Origin: Atlantibacter sp. RC6
GTDB lineage: Bacteria > Pseudomonadota > Gammaproteobacteria > Enterobacterales > Enterobacteriaceae
Direction of reading: 5' to 3'
Length of the DNA: 64,000 bases
Assembly (NCBI RefSeq): GCF_014193285.1
Contig: NZ_JACHZE010000009.1
Location: 101,381-165,380 of the forward strand
This document shows, piece after piece, positions 56,510-64,000 of this stretch. Below the pieces are notes generated by a model. The model was not told where the DNA came from and ran no database searches. It saw nothing but the letters and a program-made list of their open reading frames with translations. A program made the translations under genes and the position numbers. Positions within the stretch are counted from its first letter, which is position 1. Each line of letters opens with the position of its first letter.

Positions 56510-59500
56510 TTAAGCGAGAATTGGGCTATTGCTCAGAGCCAGTAGCAGATGCGCTTTATCATGGGCCGGATTGAGCGCCAGCAGGGTGTGGATGCGTTCG
56601 CTAAAGGCGTGGCGCTCGCCCAGACCCAGATAGCCCAGCGCCTCGACAAACAGGCAGTGCTGGCGATGACGCTGTTGCGGGTCGCTGTCCAGCACCACCA
56701 GATCCGGCAGGGAGACTGCGAAGAAATCGCTCTCCACCGGGTCGTTCTGATGCTGTTGTCCCCAGGCGATAAACTGGCGGAAACGGGTGTCGGCCTGCTC
56801 GCGCTCGCCGAGGCGCTTTTGCGCCATCGCCTGCCAGAACTGATAATCCACCGGCTGATCGTTGTAATAGCGCCCGGCATCAAGGCCTGCGTCGCCCTGA
56901 ATAGCCTGCCGCCAGGCCGCATTGGCGTGCTGGGTTTCCTGCTGCTGTTCGGCGCACCAGCCCAGCAGATACCAGATGTCGTTATCGGTTTGCCCGGCCA
57001 GACGGCCTTCGCCAAGATTGAGCGGGTAGTGCAGCGCCTCTTTCAACAGGGTTTGCGCGCTGTGGTAATCACCGTGGTGAATGGCCTGTAACGCCCGGCG
57101 CTGCTGGTTAATCAGATACTGACCGGTAACCTTGCCTTCACCGCCTTCCCAGGGATGGAAAGTGCGTTGCGCCAGCACCGCGTGGGCCTCGGCGGTTTTG
57201 CCGTGGATATGCCACAGGCTGAGCAACTCAGCGGTGAGATCGTCGCGCAGCAGCGCCACGGGCTGATGTTTTTCCAGCAGGGCCAGGCGCGTTGCGGTGG
57301 GGCGGCCCAGCTGTTTGTGCAGATAATCCAGCTCGAACAGCAGGCGCGGGTTTTCCGGCTCCAGCTCCGCCGCTTTTCGCAGCGACGCTTCCGCCTGCGC
57401 GGCGTCGTGCTGTTTATTCCAGGCCCAGATACCCAACAGGCGGTGAACAGCGGCAAAGTCAGGCAACTGCTGGCGGGTGAATTCCCAGCAGGCTACTGCT
57501 TCGGCATATAGCCGTTTGCTGTAGTAAAAACAGCCCAGCAAGTATTGGGCGAAGCCGTCCTGCGGCAGTTGGCGCAGCATCTCTACTTCATCCACCAGAT
57601 TCGGAAAGCGCACTTTAATCGTAAAGTTGGCTTTGGCCTGCGCCAGCCACGTTTCGCGCTGTGTGATGTCTTCCGTAAGCGCCGCACGCCACAGCAGCGG
57701 CAGGGTTTCCCGGTTATTCAGCAGCGCCAGCAGTTCGCGCGCCTCGGATGTCATCCCCAGAGTGACCAGCCAGCCCGCCAGCACCGAGGCGTTAACGCCG
57801 CGCTGGTTGGTGATCTCAAGGAGTTGAGTAAGCGCTTGTTCACTTTGTGAAATGGCGTAGCGAGCATAGTGCAGCGCGTAGCTCAGCGGGTAGTCGGCAA
57901 GCTGCTGCTCGGTATAACTTAACGCGTCATCGCGCCGACCGTTTTGCGCCATCAGCAGCGCATTCAGCGCCATCGCCAGGTTATTGCTGGCGTTGAAGCG
58001 CAGGCTCTGCTGGCAGAACGCCAGCGCTTTGGCGCTATCGCCCCGGCGCAGCGCCAGGCGGGCCAGGTCATAAAACGCCGCATCCCGGCAGTTTCCGCTC
58101 CAGCTGGCTTTGAAATAGTGGTCGTATGCCGCATCGAGCTGGCCCTGTTTTTCCAGCGCCGCGCCCAGCAACTGGCTCGCCTGGCCGCACTGGGGGTTTT
58201 TGTTCAGGCGGTGCGCGCGTTTAAGCGCCGCTTCGGCATACGCCTGGGCCTGCGGCCATCTGGCGCGGTTAAACTCCAGCGTTGCCAGCGCGACGTTGCA
58301 GCGGTAATCGTGCGGGTCGAGTTCCAGCGCCCGCAGGTAGTAGTCGAACGGGGAGCGGCTGGCGTGCAGGTATTGCTCCAGATGCTGGCCGATAAAATAG
58401 AGTTCATCGCCGTTGGTTATCTCTCCAGGCAGCGCCGGGGCGCTGGCGGGATCGGGCAGCGGGGTTGCTTCGGCGATATGCTCAAGGTAGTGCAATATCA
58501 GCTGGCCGTTGGCGTCGCGTAAGGTCAGGGTCAGACGCTCCGGGAAATTATCAGCAATCGCCTCCTGCCACGCCTGCGCCGGGGTTAATGACAGCGGCTG
58601 CTGCCAGGCTACGCTGCCATTATGTGACAGTTCCAGCGTCACGTCGTTCAGCGGCGCGATGGCGTAGACGCCGAGATGCAGCTGCCCGTTGTGGCGCTCC
58701 AGCTTGATCGCTGCCTCGGTGCTGGCATTCTGCACTGTGCCGAGATGGCTGTACGGCAGGAAGTTCTGGACAAACACTTTTTCTTCAAACGGGGCAATCC
58801 AGGTAAAGTCCGGCTGGTTGTCGGTAAATACCCCGGTCATCAGTTCAATATAGGGCCCATTTTCATCGGTGAGATTGCGATCCCAGGCCTGGCCGAAATC
58901 GCCATAGCCCCAGCTCCACTGTTTTTTGCCCGGCGATACATGATGGTCCGCCACATGCAACAACCCGCCGTTTTCCCCATGGTGCCAGGCGCCGACAAAA
59001 TCGTAATCCGACTTATCCGCCATATAGGAGGTGGGAACCGGGATGTTTTTGTAGCGCGAGATATCTACGCCCGCCGAGTAGTCCACTTTGTAATAGGTGC
59101 CGTGAGCAATCGGGAATGAAGAAACGTCGCGCTTGCCGTGGTCGAATACCGCGGTAACGTCCGGTGGGAAGACGCTTTGATGATCGTCGCCGCCCTTAAC
59201 CGCCGGGTTTGCCCACCACAGGAAGTGGCGCGGGGTGGCATTGGGGTTGAATATTTTACCGGTGATTTCAATCAGCGCTTTATGCGGATAGAGGGTAAAA
59301 CCGGTCATCACCTGCAGGCCGCGCATCGGCTCAACTTCACCCAGCCAGACGGTTTGCGAGCCGTCGTCGTTGGACTTGATGGTAACGTCCACCGGCATAA
59401 AGGTGGTGGGGCGATGGTGCTGCGGCCAGTTGAACTCGATCCCGCCGGAGATCCACGGGCCGACCAGCCCGACCAGCGCGGGTTTGACCACCTCGTTGTA

Positions 59501-59785
59501 GTAGACAAAATCGCGCTGCATCACCTTATCCCACGCCCGGTGGATACGCCCGCCCAACTCAGGCAGCAGCATCACCTTGATAAAGTCATTTTCCAGATAC
59601 ACCGCCTGGTAGATTTTCTCTTCGCGCTCGCCGGTCAGCGTATCAATGACGCCCCAGGGATACACCGCGCCGGATGACCCCTGATAAACGCGTTTTTCCA
59701 GAAACATTGGGTTGGGATCTTCCTGACCCGTGGTCCATGTCGGTAGGGAAATGCTCTCGCGCCAGACCTTCACATCGCCGTACAT
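56510..59785 (-). CDS. DUF5107 domain protein with C-terminal TPR repeats (1091 residues)
   Basis: A very large soluble protein without a signal peptide. Residues about 30-340 form a DUF5107-type region that looks like a mutarotase/glycosidase beta-sandwich (LPELGGRIHRAWDKVMQRDF; GGIEFNWPQHHRPTTFMPVD; WWANPAVKGGDDHQSVFPPD). Residues about 450-1091 are TPR-like helical repeats (LLGIWAWNKQHDAAQAEASLRKAAELEPENPRLLFEL). It is the first gene of the operon with the sugar porter and mutarotase-like genes, divergent from the ROK regulator. The activity is not established. I infer a role in binding or breaking down a glycoside in the cytosol. Confidence 0.85.
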   Translation of the reverse strand: MYGDVKVWRESISLPTWTTGQEDPNPMFLEKRVYQGSSGAVYPWGVIDTLTGEREEKIYQAVYLENDFIKVMLLPELGGRIHRAWDKVMQRDFVYYNEVVKPALVGLVGPWISGGIEFNWPQHHRPTTFMPVDVTIKSNDDGSQTVWLGEVEPMRGLQVMTGFTLYPHKALIEITGKIFNPNATPRHFLWWANPAVKGGDDHQSVFPPDVTAVFDHGKRDVSSFPIAHGTYYKVDYSAGVDISRYKNIPVPTSYMADKSDYDFVGAWHHGENGGLLHVADHHVSPGKKQWSWGYGDFGQAWDRNLTDENGPYIELMTGVFTDNQPDFTWIAPFEEKVFVQNFLPYSHLGTVQNASTEAAIKLERHNGQLHLGVYAIAPLNDVTLELSHNGSVAWQQPLSLTPAQAWQEAIADNFPERLTLTLRDANGQLILHYLEHIAEATPLPDPASAPALPGEITNGDELYFIGQHLEQYLHASRSPFDYYLRALELDPHDYRCNVALATLEFNRARWPQAQAYAEAALKRAHRLNKNPQCGQASQLLGAALEKQGQLDAAYDHYFKASWSGNCRDAAFYDLARLALRRGDSAKALAFCQQSLRFNASNNLAMALNALLMAQNGRRDDALSYTEQQLADYPLSYALHYARYAISQSEQALTQLLEITNQRGVNASVLAGWLVTLGMTSEARELLALLNNRETLPLLWRAALTEDITQRETWLAQAKANFTIKVRFPNLVDEVEMLRQLPQDGFAQYLLGCFYYSKRLYAEAVACWEFTRQQLPDFAAVHRLLGIWAWNKQHDAAQAEASLRKAAELEPENPRLLFELDYLHKQLGRPTATRLALLEKHQPVALLRDDLTAELLSLWHIHGKTAEAHAVLAQRTFHPWEGGEGKVTGQYLINQQRRALQAIHHGDYHSAQTLLKEALHYPLNLGEGRLAGQTDNDIWYLLGWCAEQQQETQHANAAWRQAIQGDAGLDAGRYYNDQPVDYQFWQAMAQKRLGEREQADTRFRQFIAWGQQHQNDPVESDFFAVSLPDLVVLDSDPQQRHRQHCLFVEALGYLGLGERHAFSERIHTLLALNPAHDKAHLLLALSNSPILA

Positions 59786-59901
59786 GTGCGTCTCTCCAGT
59801 AAAAAAATAACAGTGAAATAAGGTATGCTGTCATTCTGGACAACAAATTCGTGGCGGTAACACGCAGTGGTCACGTAATACAGTTAACGGAGTTAAGTGA
59901 A
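59786..59901. promoter_or_regulatory. DUF5107 / ROK divergent promoter region
   Basis: 116 bp shared by two divergent genes. It contains CAGTAAAAAAATAACAGTGA, in which CAGTAAAA and CAGTGAAATAA form a direct repeat at about 59797-59820. This is a plausible ROK operator, since ROK repressors favour AT-rich sites with TTATTT-like flanks. Confidence 0.5.
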
Positions 59902-61098
59902 GTGACTAGCGTTGGGCTGAATAATCAGCGGGTGCGGCAGTACAACAAAAAGGCGCTAATGACGCTGATTTGGCAGGAAAAAGTAGTCAGTAAATCGCAG
60001 CTGGCGCGCCAGACCGACCTGTCGATCCCGGCGGTCAGTAATATTCTCGATGAGCTGGTGGAGGAGGGGCACCTGGCCCATTCGCAGCAGGCGTTGAGTA
60101 AACGGGGGCTGAGCAGCGGCAGCTATCAAATCCCGTTAACCGGGCCGCTGACCCTGTGCCTGAATGTGACGCCGACCACGATTGAAAGCCAGCTGGCGGA
60201 TCAGCAACTTTCGCCGCTGGGGGAGTACGCCAAAACCCACGTTGATGCGCCGCACCCGCAAGCCCTGCTGGCGGCGATGCTGAGGATTTGTCATCAATAT
60301 GCCAAAACATACAGCGGCAACACCTTTCGCCTTGCTGTCGCCATCCACGGCCAGGTGGACCCGGTGACCGGCGTGTCGCAAACCATGCCCCAGGCCCCGT
60401 GGAAAACGCCGGTAGAAATTAAATATCTGCTGGAAGAGAAGCTCAAATGGCCGGTGCTGGTGGATAACGACTGCGTGATGCTGGCACTGGCGGAAAAGTG
60501 GCAGAACCCCAATCGCCAGCAGGATTTCTGCGTGATCAACGTTGATTACGGGATTGGTTCGTCGTTCGTGATTAACCGGCAGATTTATCGCGGCAGCCTG
60601 TACGGCAGCGGCCAGATTGGTCACACCATTATCGACCCGGATGGCATGGCCTGCACCTGTGGCCGCTACGGCTGCCTGGAGACAGTGGCTTCCCTGACGG
60701 CGCTGAAAAAGCAGGCGCGGATCTGGTTTAAAAGCCAGCCGGGCATGGGCGATCAGGATATCGACAAGCTGACCACCGCGCATCTGCTGACCCTGTGGCG
60801 GCAGCATGATCCCATGGTGGAACAGTGGATAGAAAACGGCGCGACCACCATCGGCCTGAGCCTGTACAACTTTCTCAATATCCTGAATATCAACCAGATT
60901 TGGTTTTACGGGCGCTGCTGCGAGTTTGGTGAGCGCTGGCTGGCGGCCATTACCCGGCAGATCAGCACCAACCCGTTCGACCCGGCGGACCCGACGCGGG
61001 TTAACGCCACGCGTGTGGCTTTCGGGGAACTGAGCCGGGCCCAGCAGATTATGGGGATCGGTTATTTGTACGTGGAGAAGGCGCTGGAGAATTTTTAA
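59902..61098 (+). CDS. ROK-family transcriptional regulator
   Basis: A 398-residue repressor of the ROK family. The N-terminal winged helix (LMTLIWQEKVVSKSQLARQTDLS) is followed by a sugar-kinase-like domain with the zinc motif CTCGRYGCLE and the sugar/ATP site segment NVDYGIGSSFVIN. I chose GTG 59902 (MTSVGLNNQRVRQYNKKALM) because GGAG lies upstream at a workable distance; GTG 59851 is in frame but lacks one. It likely represses the divergent operon and responds to its sugar. Confidence 0.88.
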   Translation: MTSVGLNNQRVRQYNKKALMTLIWQEKVVSKSQLARQTDLSIPAVSNILDELVEEGHLAHSQQALSKRGLSSGSYQIPLTGPLTLCLNVTPTTIESQLADQQLSPLGEYAKTHVDAPHPQALLAAMLRICHQYAKTYSGNTFRLAVAIHGQVDPVTGVSQTMPQAPWKTPVEIKYLLEEKLKWPVLVDNDCVMLALAEKWQNPNRQQDFCVINVDYGIGSSFVINRQIYRGSLYGSGQIGHTIIDPDGMACTCGRYGCLETVASLTALKKQARIWFKSQPGMGDQDIDKLTTAHLLTLWRQHDPMVEQWIENGATTIGLSLYNFLNILNINQIWFYGRCCEFGERWLAAITRQISTNPFDPADPTRVNATRVAFGELSRAQQIMGIGYLYVEKALENF

Positions 61099-61101
61099 AA
61101 A

Positions 61102-61140
61102 ACGTGCTGGCGGCAGTTGAGTGCGCGCCGTCCAGCACGT
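61102..61140 (-). terminator. Intrinsic terminator between ROK and MFS genes
   Basis: ACGTGCTGG (61102-61110) and CCAGCACGT (61132-61140) form the stem. On the minus strand it ends in six T, so it terminates the transporter transcript. Confidence 0.75.
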
Positions 61141-61159
61141 GTGCTAATTAAAACACCAA

Positions 61160-62473
61160 TTACGCAGCCGCCAGTGGCTGCAATTTAATGCGATCCAGCG
61201 GACCGACAATAAATACGTAAGAAATCAGGCCAATCAGCCCCATCGAACCGACATACAGAATGGCGTAATCAAAAGAGCTGGTGGTGGTCAGGATATAGCC
61301 AATCACCAGCGGAGTGATGATACTCGCCAGGTTGCCACACATATTGAATACGCCACCCGCCACGCCCAGCACTTCTTTCGGCGAGGTGTCGCTCAGCACG
61401 CACCAGCCGAGATTGCCGAAGCCTTTGGCGAAGAACGCGATACTCATCGCCGCCACGACAATCACTTCCGACTCGGTGTAGTTAGCGCTCACAATCACGC
61501 AGGAGAGCAGCATGCCGCAGATAATCGGCACTTTGCGCGCGTATGTCAGGCTGTGGCCTTTACGCAGCAGGTAATCAGAGAACATGCCGCCGATTAGCCC
61601 GCCGGCAAACCCGGCAATCGCGGGGATAGAGGCGATTAAACCGACTTTGAGGATCGACATCCCTTTGGCCTGATACAGATAGGTCGGGAACCAGGTCAGG
61701 AAGAACCAGGTGATGGAGGTGACGCAGAACTGGCCGATATACACGCCAATCATCATGCGGTTTACGCACACCTGTTTTAACTGCGCCAGCGAGATTTTTT
61801 GCTTCTTCTCCTGTTTGCCTAATTCCGGCTCGCCGCCGCCCTGTTTAATATAATCGAGTTCCTGCTGATTAATTTTTTTATGCTTAAACGGATCCTGGAC
61901 AAAACCCAGCCAGAATATGCCCAAAATAATGCCAATACCGCCGATATAATAAAACACATAATGCCAGCTTAAATTATGCAGAATAATGGTCATCAGTGGC
62001 GTAACAATGCCTAAAGAAATATACTGCGCCGCCTGGTAAACCGAGGTGACGAAGCCACGCTCTTTATTCGGGAACCACTGTACGCTTAACCGGCTGTTGG
62101 CCGGGAAGGCCGGCGCTTCAATCGCACCCATCAGCAAACGCAGGGTGACCAGCGCCATTAGCGGCGTGGCGAACAGGTAAATCGTGCCCTGGAGCATGGT
62201 CACCAGCGACCAGCCAATCAGCGCCACGCCGTACACCAGCCGGGAACCGTAGCGATCGAGCAGCCAGCCGCCGGGTATTTGCATAATCACGTAAGAAATA
62301 CCAAATGAGGAAAACGCCAGCCCCATCATTTCCGGATCGAAAGCTAATTCTTTACTCATAAACGGCGCAACCACAGAAAGCGTGGCGCGGTCGGCATAAT
62401 TAAATACGGTGGCTAAAAATAAAAAAATTAAAATCGAATAACGAACATTGGTCTTGGCCTTGAAATTATCCAT
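61160..62473 (-). CDS. MFS hexarate/aldonate transporter (GarP/GudP type)
   Basis: A 437-residue anion:cation symporter-family permease with twelve predicted helices. Family signatures are FNYADRATLSVVAPFM near the start and PGGWLLDRYGSRLVYG between helices 2 and 3. Relatives take up galactarate, glucarate or galactonate. It lies 105 bp downstream of talarate/galactarate dehydratase, so it should import that enzyme's substrate, as in Salmonella. Confidence 0.9.
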   Translation of the reverse strand: MDNFKAKTNVRYSILIFLFLATVFNYADRATLSVVAPFMSKELAFDPEMMGLAFSSFGISYVIMQIPGGWLLDRYGSRLVYGVALIGWSLVTMLQGTIYLFATPLMALVTLRLLMGAIEAPAFPANSRLSVQWFPNKERGFVTSVYQAAQYISLGIVTPLMTIILHNLSWHYVFYYIGGIGIILGIFWLGFVQDPFKHKKINQQELDYIKQGGGEPELGKQEKKQKISLAQLKQVCVNRMMIGVYIGQFCVTSITWFFLTWFPTYLYQAKGMSILKVGLIASIPAIAGFAGGLIGGMFSDYLLRKGHSLTYARKVPIICGMLLSCVIVSANYTESEVIVVAAMSIAFFAKGFGNLGWCVLSDTSPKEVLGVAGGVFNMCGNLASIITPLVIGYILTTTSSFDYAILYVGSMGLIGLISYVFIVGPLDRIKLQPLAAA

Positions 62474-62527
62474 GGAAGATAACTCCTGAGTAGGATGATT
62501 AATATCAGTAGAGGTAAGGAATATTCA

Positions 62528-62571
62528 GGGTGGATAATGCCCGATCTGCTGCCGTTATTGATTATCCACCC
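62528..62571. repeat. Hairpin between dehydratase and transporter genes
   Basis: GGGTGGATAAT (62528-62538) and ATTATCCACCC (62561-62571) are perfect 11-bp complements 22 bp apart. As an mRNA structure it could set the ratio of enzyme to transporter or protect the 3' end of the upstream message. Confidence 0.6.
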
Positions 62572-62578
62572 GAACTCA

Positions 62579-63775
62579 TTAAGGCTGTTTACCGAATTCG
62601 CATTCCAGCACCGTCCATCGACGAGCCTGTTCGCTGATGGTAAAGCCCAGACCGTGGCGGTCAGAAACATGCATCCGGCCATCGCGCAGTTCGAGCTGCT
62701 CGTTGAACATCGGGTTCAGCCACTCGAAGTGTTCCAGCCACGGCTCGATAGGGTAGGCCGCCGCCAGATGCAGGTGCACTTCCATGGCAAAATGCGGTGC
62801 CAGTTTACGGCCATGTTTAGCGGCCAGATCCATGATTTTCAGGAACGGCGAAATGCCGCCGACGCGCGGCGCGTCCGGCTGGACGAAGTCGCTGGCGTTG
62901 CCAAGGATCAACTGCTCATGTTCGCGGAAGCTGGTAAGCATTTCACCGGTGGCGATAGGGGTGTCCAGCGCGGCGGTCAGCGCGGCGTGGCCTTCCACGT
63001 CATAGGCGTCCAGCGGCTCTTCAATCCAGATCAGGTTGAAATCTTCCATTTTGCGGCCCATGCGGATGGCGGTTTCCCGGTCCCACTGCTGATTTGCGTC
63101 GACCATCAGCGGGAACGCGTCGCCCAGTTCTTTGCGCACGGCGGTTAAGCGGCGGATATCCTCCTGAGTGTCAGGCTGGCCCACTTTCAGCTTGATGCCG
63201 CCAATGCCGCTTTCGCGCGAAATCGCCACGTTCTTAAGCACCTGATCCAGCGGCGTATGCAGGAAGCCGCCGGAGGTGTTGTAGCACTGCACGGAGTCGC
63301 GGTGTGAGCCGAGCAGTTTTGCCAGCGGCAGACCGGCGCGTTTAGCTTTCAAATCCCACAGTGCGATATCGATCGGGGAGATCGCCTGCACCGCCATGCC
63401 GCTGCGGCCCACCGACGCGCCCGCCCACAGCAGTTTGGTATAGATTTTATCGATATCGTTTGGATCTTCACCCAGCAGATTATCGGCGATCTCCTTAGCG
63501 TGCGCGTAAATCCCCTGGCCGCCAGCCCGTTTGGAATAGCTGAAACCCACCCCTTCAAAGCCGTCGCGGGTGCGAATTTCAGCAAAAATAATCGCGACTT
63601 CGGTTAACGGCTTTTGACGACCGGTCAAGACCTTCGCATCGCTTACCGGCGTGGCCAGCGGCAGAAACGAAAGGGAAATTTTTACCCACGCAATACGGTC
63701 GCCGGTTTCGGCAGCCGTTTTGGCATTAGTCACTTTGGCGTAGGTCACAGCCTGGGAGTTAGCGCTATCGATCAT
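62579..63775 (-). CDS. L-talarate/galactarate dehydratase
   Basis: An enolase-superfamily enzyme that dehydrates L-talarate and galactarate to 5-keto-4-deoxy-glucarate. From ATG 63775 the protein is 398 residues, the length of the characterised Salmonella enzyme, which it matches nearly throughout. GGAG six bases upstream supports this start over ATG 63787. Catalytic features: the KxK-type GGIKLKVGQ lysine, metal ligands in VDANQQWD and WIEEPLDAYD with a third in ATGEM, and His in LAPHFAMEVHLH. Confidence 0.95.
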   Translation of the reverse strand: MIDSANSQAVTYAKVTNAKTAAETGDRIAWVKISLSFLPLATPVSDAKVLTGRQKPLTEVAIIFAEIRTRDGFEGVGFSYSKRAGGQGIYAHAKEIADNLLGEDPNDIDKIYTKLLWAGASVGRSGMAVQAISPIDIALWDLKAKRAGLPLAKLLGSHRDSVQCYNTSGGFLHTPLDQVLKNVAISRESGIGGIKLKVGQPDTQEDIRRLTAVRKELGDAFPLMVDANQQWDRETAIRMGRKMEDFNLIWIEEPLDAYDVEGHAALTAALDTPIATGEMLTSFREHEQLILGNASDFVQPDAPRVGGISPFLKIMDLAAKHGRKLAPHFAMEVHLHLAAAYPIEPWLEHFEWLNPMFNEQLELRDGRMHVSDRHGLGFTISEQARRWTVLECEFGKQP

Positions 63776-63804
63776 AAGAGTCTCCATTAACCCTGTGGTT
63801 TAAA

Positions 63805-63852
63805 ATGTTTGCGCTAACATTTTTAAATCCGTTGTCATGTTAGCGCTATCTT
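63805..63852. promoter_or_regulatory. Two LacI/GntR-type operator boxes before the dehydratase gene
   Basis: ATGTTTGCGCTAACAT (63805-63820) is a near-perfect palindrome with the central CG typical of LacI-family operators. ATGTTAGCGCTATCTT (63837-63852) is a second, looser copy 32 bp further. Both are close to the gluconate repressor box ATGTTA-N4-TAACAT. The regulator gene is not in the window. Confidence 0.65.
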
Positions 63853-64000
63853 TCAGGGTGTGAATTGCGATTCAGATCGCAAACATGGGCTTAATTGATC
63901 GCTTTTTGTGAGGTTAATCGAGAATTTTCGCAATGGAATAGCGGATTTTTCTTTATTAATGATTGCGCAATCATTGGCGATGTCTCGCAATTCTGGAAAC
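63853..64000. other. Window end without a recognisable gene
   Basis: The last 148 bp are AT-rich, with a repeated GCAATCATTGGCGA/GCAAT theme (ATTGCGCAATCATTGGCGATG near 63960). I see no coding start; it is probably the rest of the dehydratase promoter region. Confidence 0.4.

Overview
The window is chromosomal DNA of moderately high GC from a facultatively anaerobic member of the Enterobacteriaceae. Close protein matches, recalled from memory, to E. coli FolD, YbcJ, CitA-G/CitT, NorVW, Hyf, FucIKUAO and Mtr, and to Salmonella talarate/galactarate dehydratase, support this. Tryptophanase, citrate lyase and hydrogenase-4 together suggest an indole-positive genus outside Escherichia (Klebsiella oxytoca/Raoultella/Kluyvera/Phytobacter-like). 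The sequence alone does not fix the species.

Layout: (1) 1-2851: a 5'-truncated, frameshifted coiled-coil/FKBP prolyl isomerase gene, then ybcJ and folD on the minus strand, then tRNA-Arg(TCT) argU. (2) 3106-13832: a PAS-PAS-GGDEF diguanylate cyclase, the CitA/CitB two-component system, and the divergent citCDEFXG-citT operon for anaerobic citrate fermentation by citrate/succinate antiport. (3) 13945-17660: an EamA transporter and norVW (NO reductase), with three NorR boxes and a sigma-54 promoter but no adjacent norR. (4) 17697-18664: two tandem copies of a plasmid-R1-type hok/mok/sok toxin-antitoxin locus. (5) 18765-34935: nikR, then hydrogenase-4 (hyfABCDEFGHIJ) with a HycI-type protease at its end, the HyfR activator, a FocA-like formate channel and hydN. 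Good sigma-54 promoters lie in front of hyfA, focA and hydN. (6) 34942-47260: L-fucose/D-arabinose metabolism. One arm is fucI-fucK-fucU. The divergent arm is a sugar ABC transporter, an FGGY pentulose kinase, a LacI-type regulator, fucA and fucO. (7) 47330-48190: a YeaR-like/YgbA-like pair whose upstream region copies the NorR/sigma-54 layout of norV. (8) 48311-51376: a tryptophanase operon with a CRP site, a TnaC stalling leader peptide, tnaA and an Mtr-like tryptophan permease. (9) 51379-54148: an IclR regulator, a RraA-like protein and about 1 kb of AT-rich, probably decayed DNA holding a perfect CRP site. (10) 54165-61098: an apparently uncharacterised carbohydrate system (mutarotase-like protein, sugar porter, 1091-residue DUF5107-TPR protein, divergent ROK regulator). 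(11) 61160-63852: a GarP/GudP-type transporter and L-talarate/galactarate dehydratase behind LacI/GntR-type operators.

The common theme is anaerobic and gut-type metabolism. Citrate lyase feeds mixed-acid fermentation. Formate leaves through FocA and is disposed of by the Hyf formate hydrogenlyase, with NikR tuning nickel supply. Fucose and aldarates are typical host- or plant-derived carbon sources. NorVW and the YeaR/YgbA pair handle nitric oxide. Tryptophanase makes indole.

The most notable points are the TnaC leader, the second NorR/sigma-54 promoter, the tandem hok loci with divergent antisense segments, the hybrid fucose/D-ribulose cluster and the DUF5107 sugar locus.
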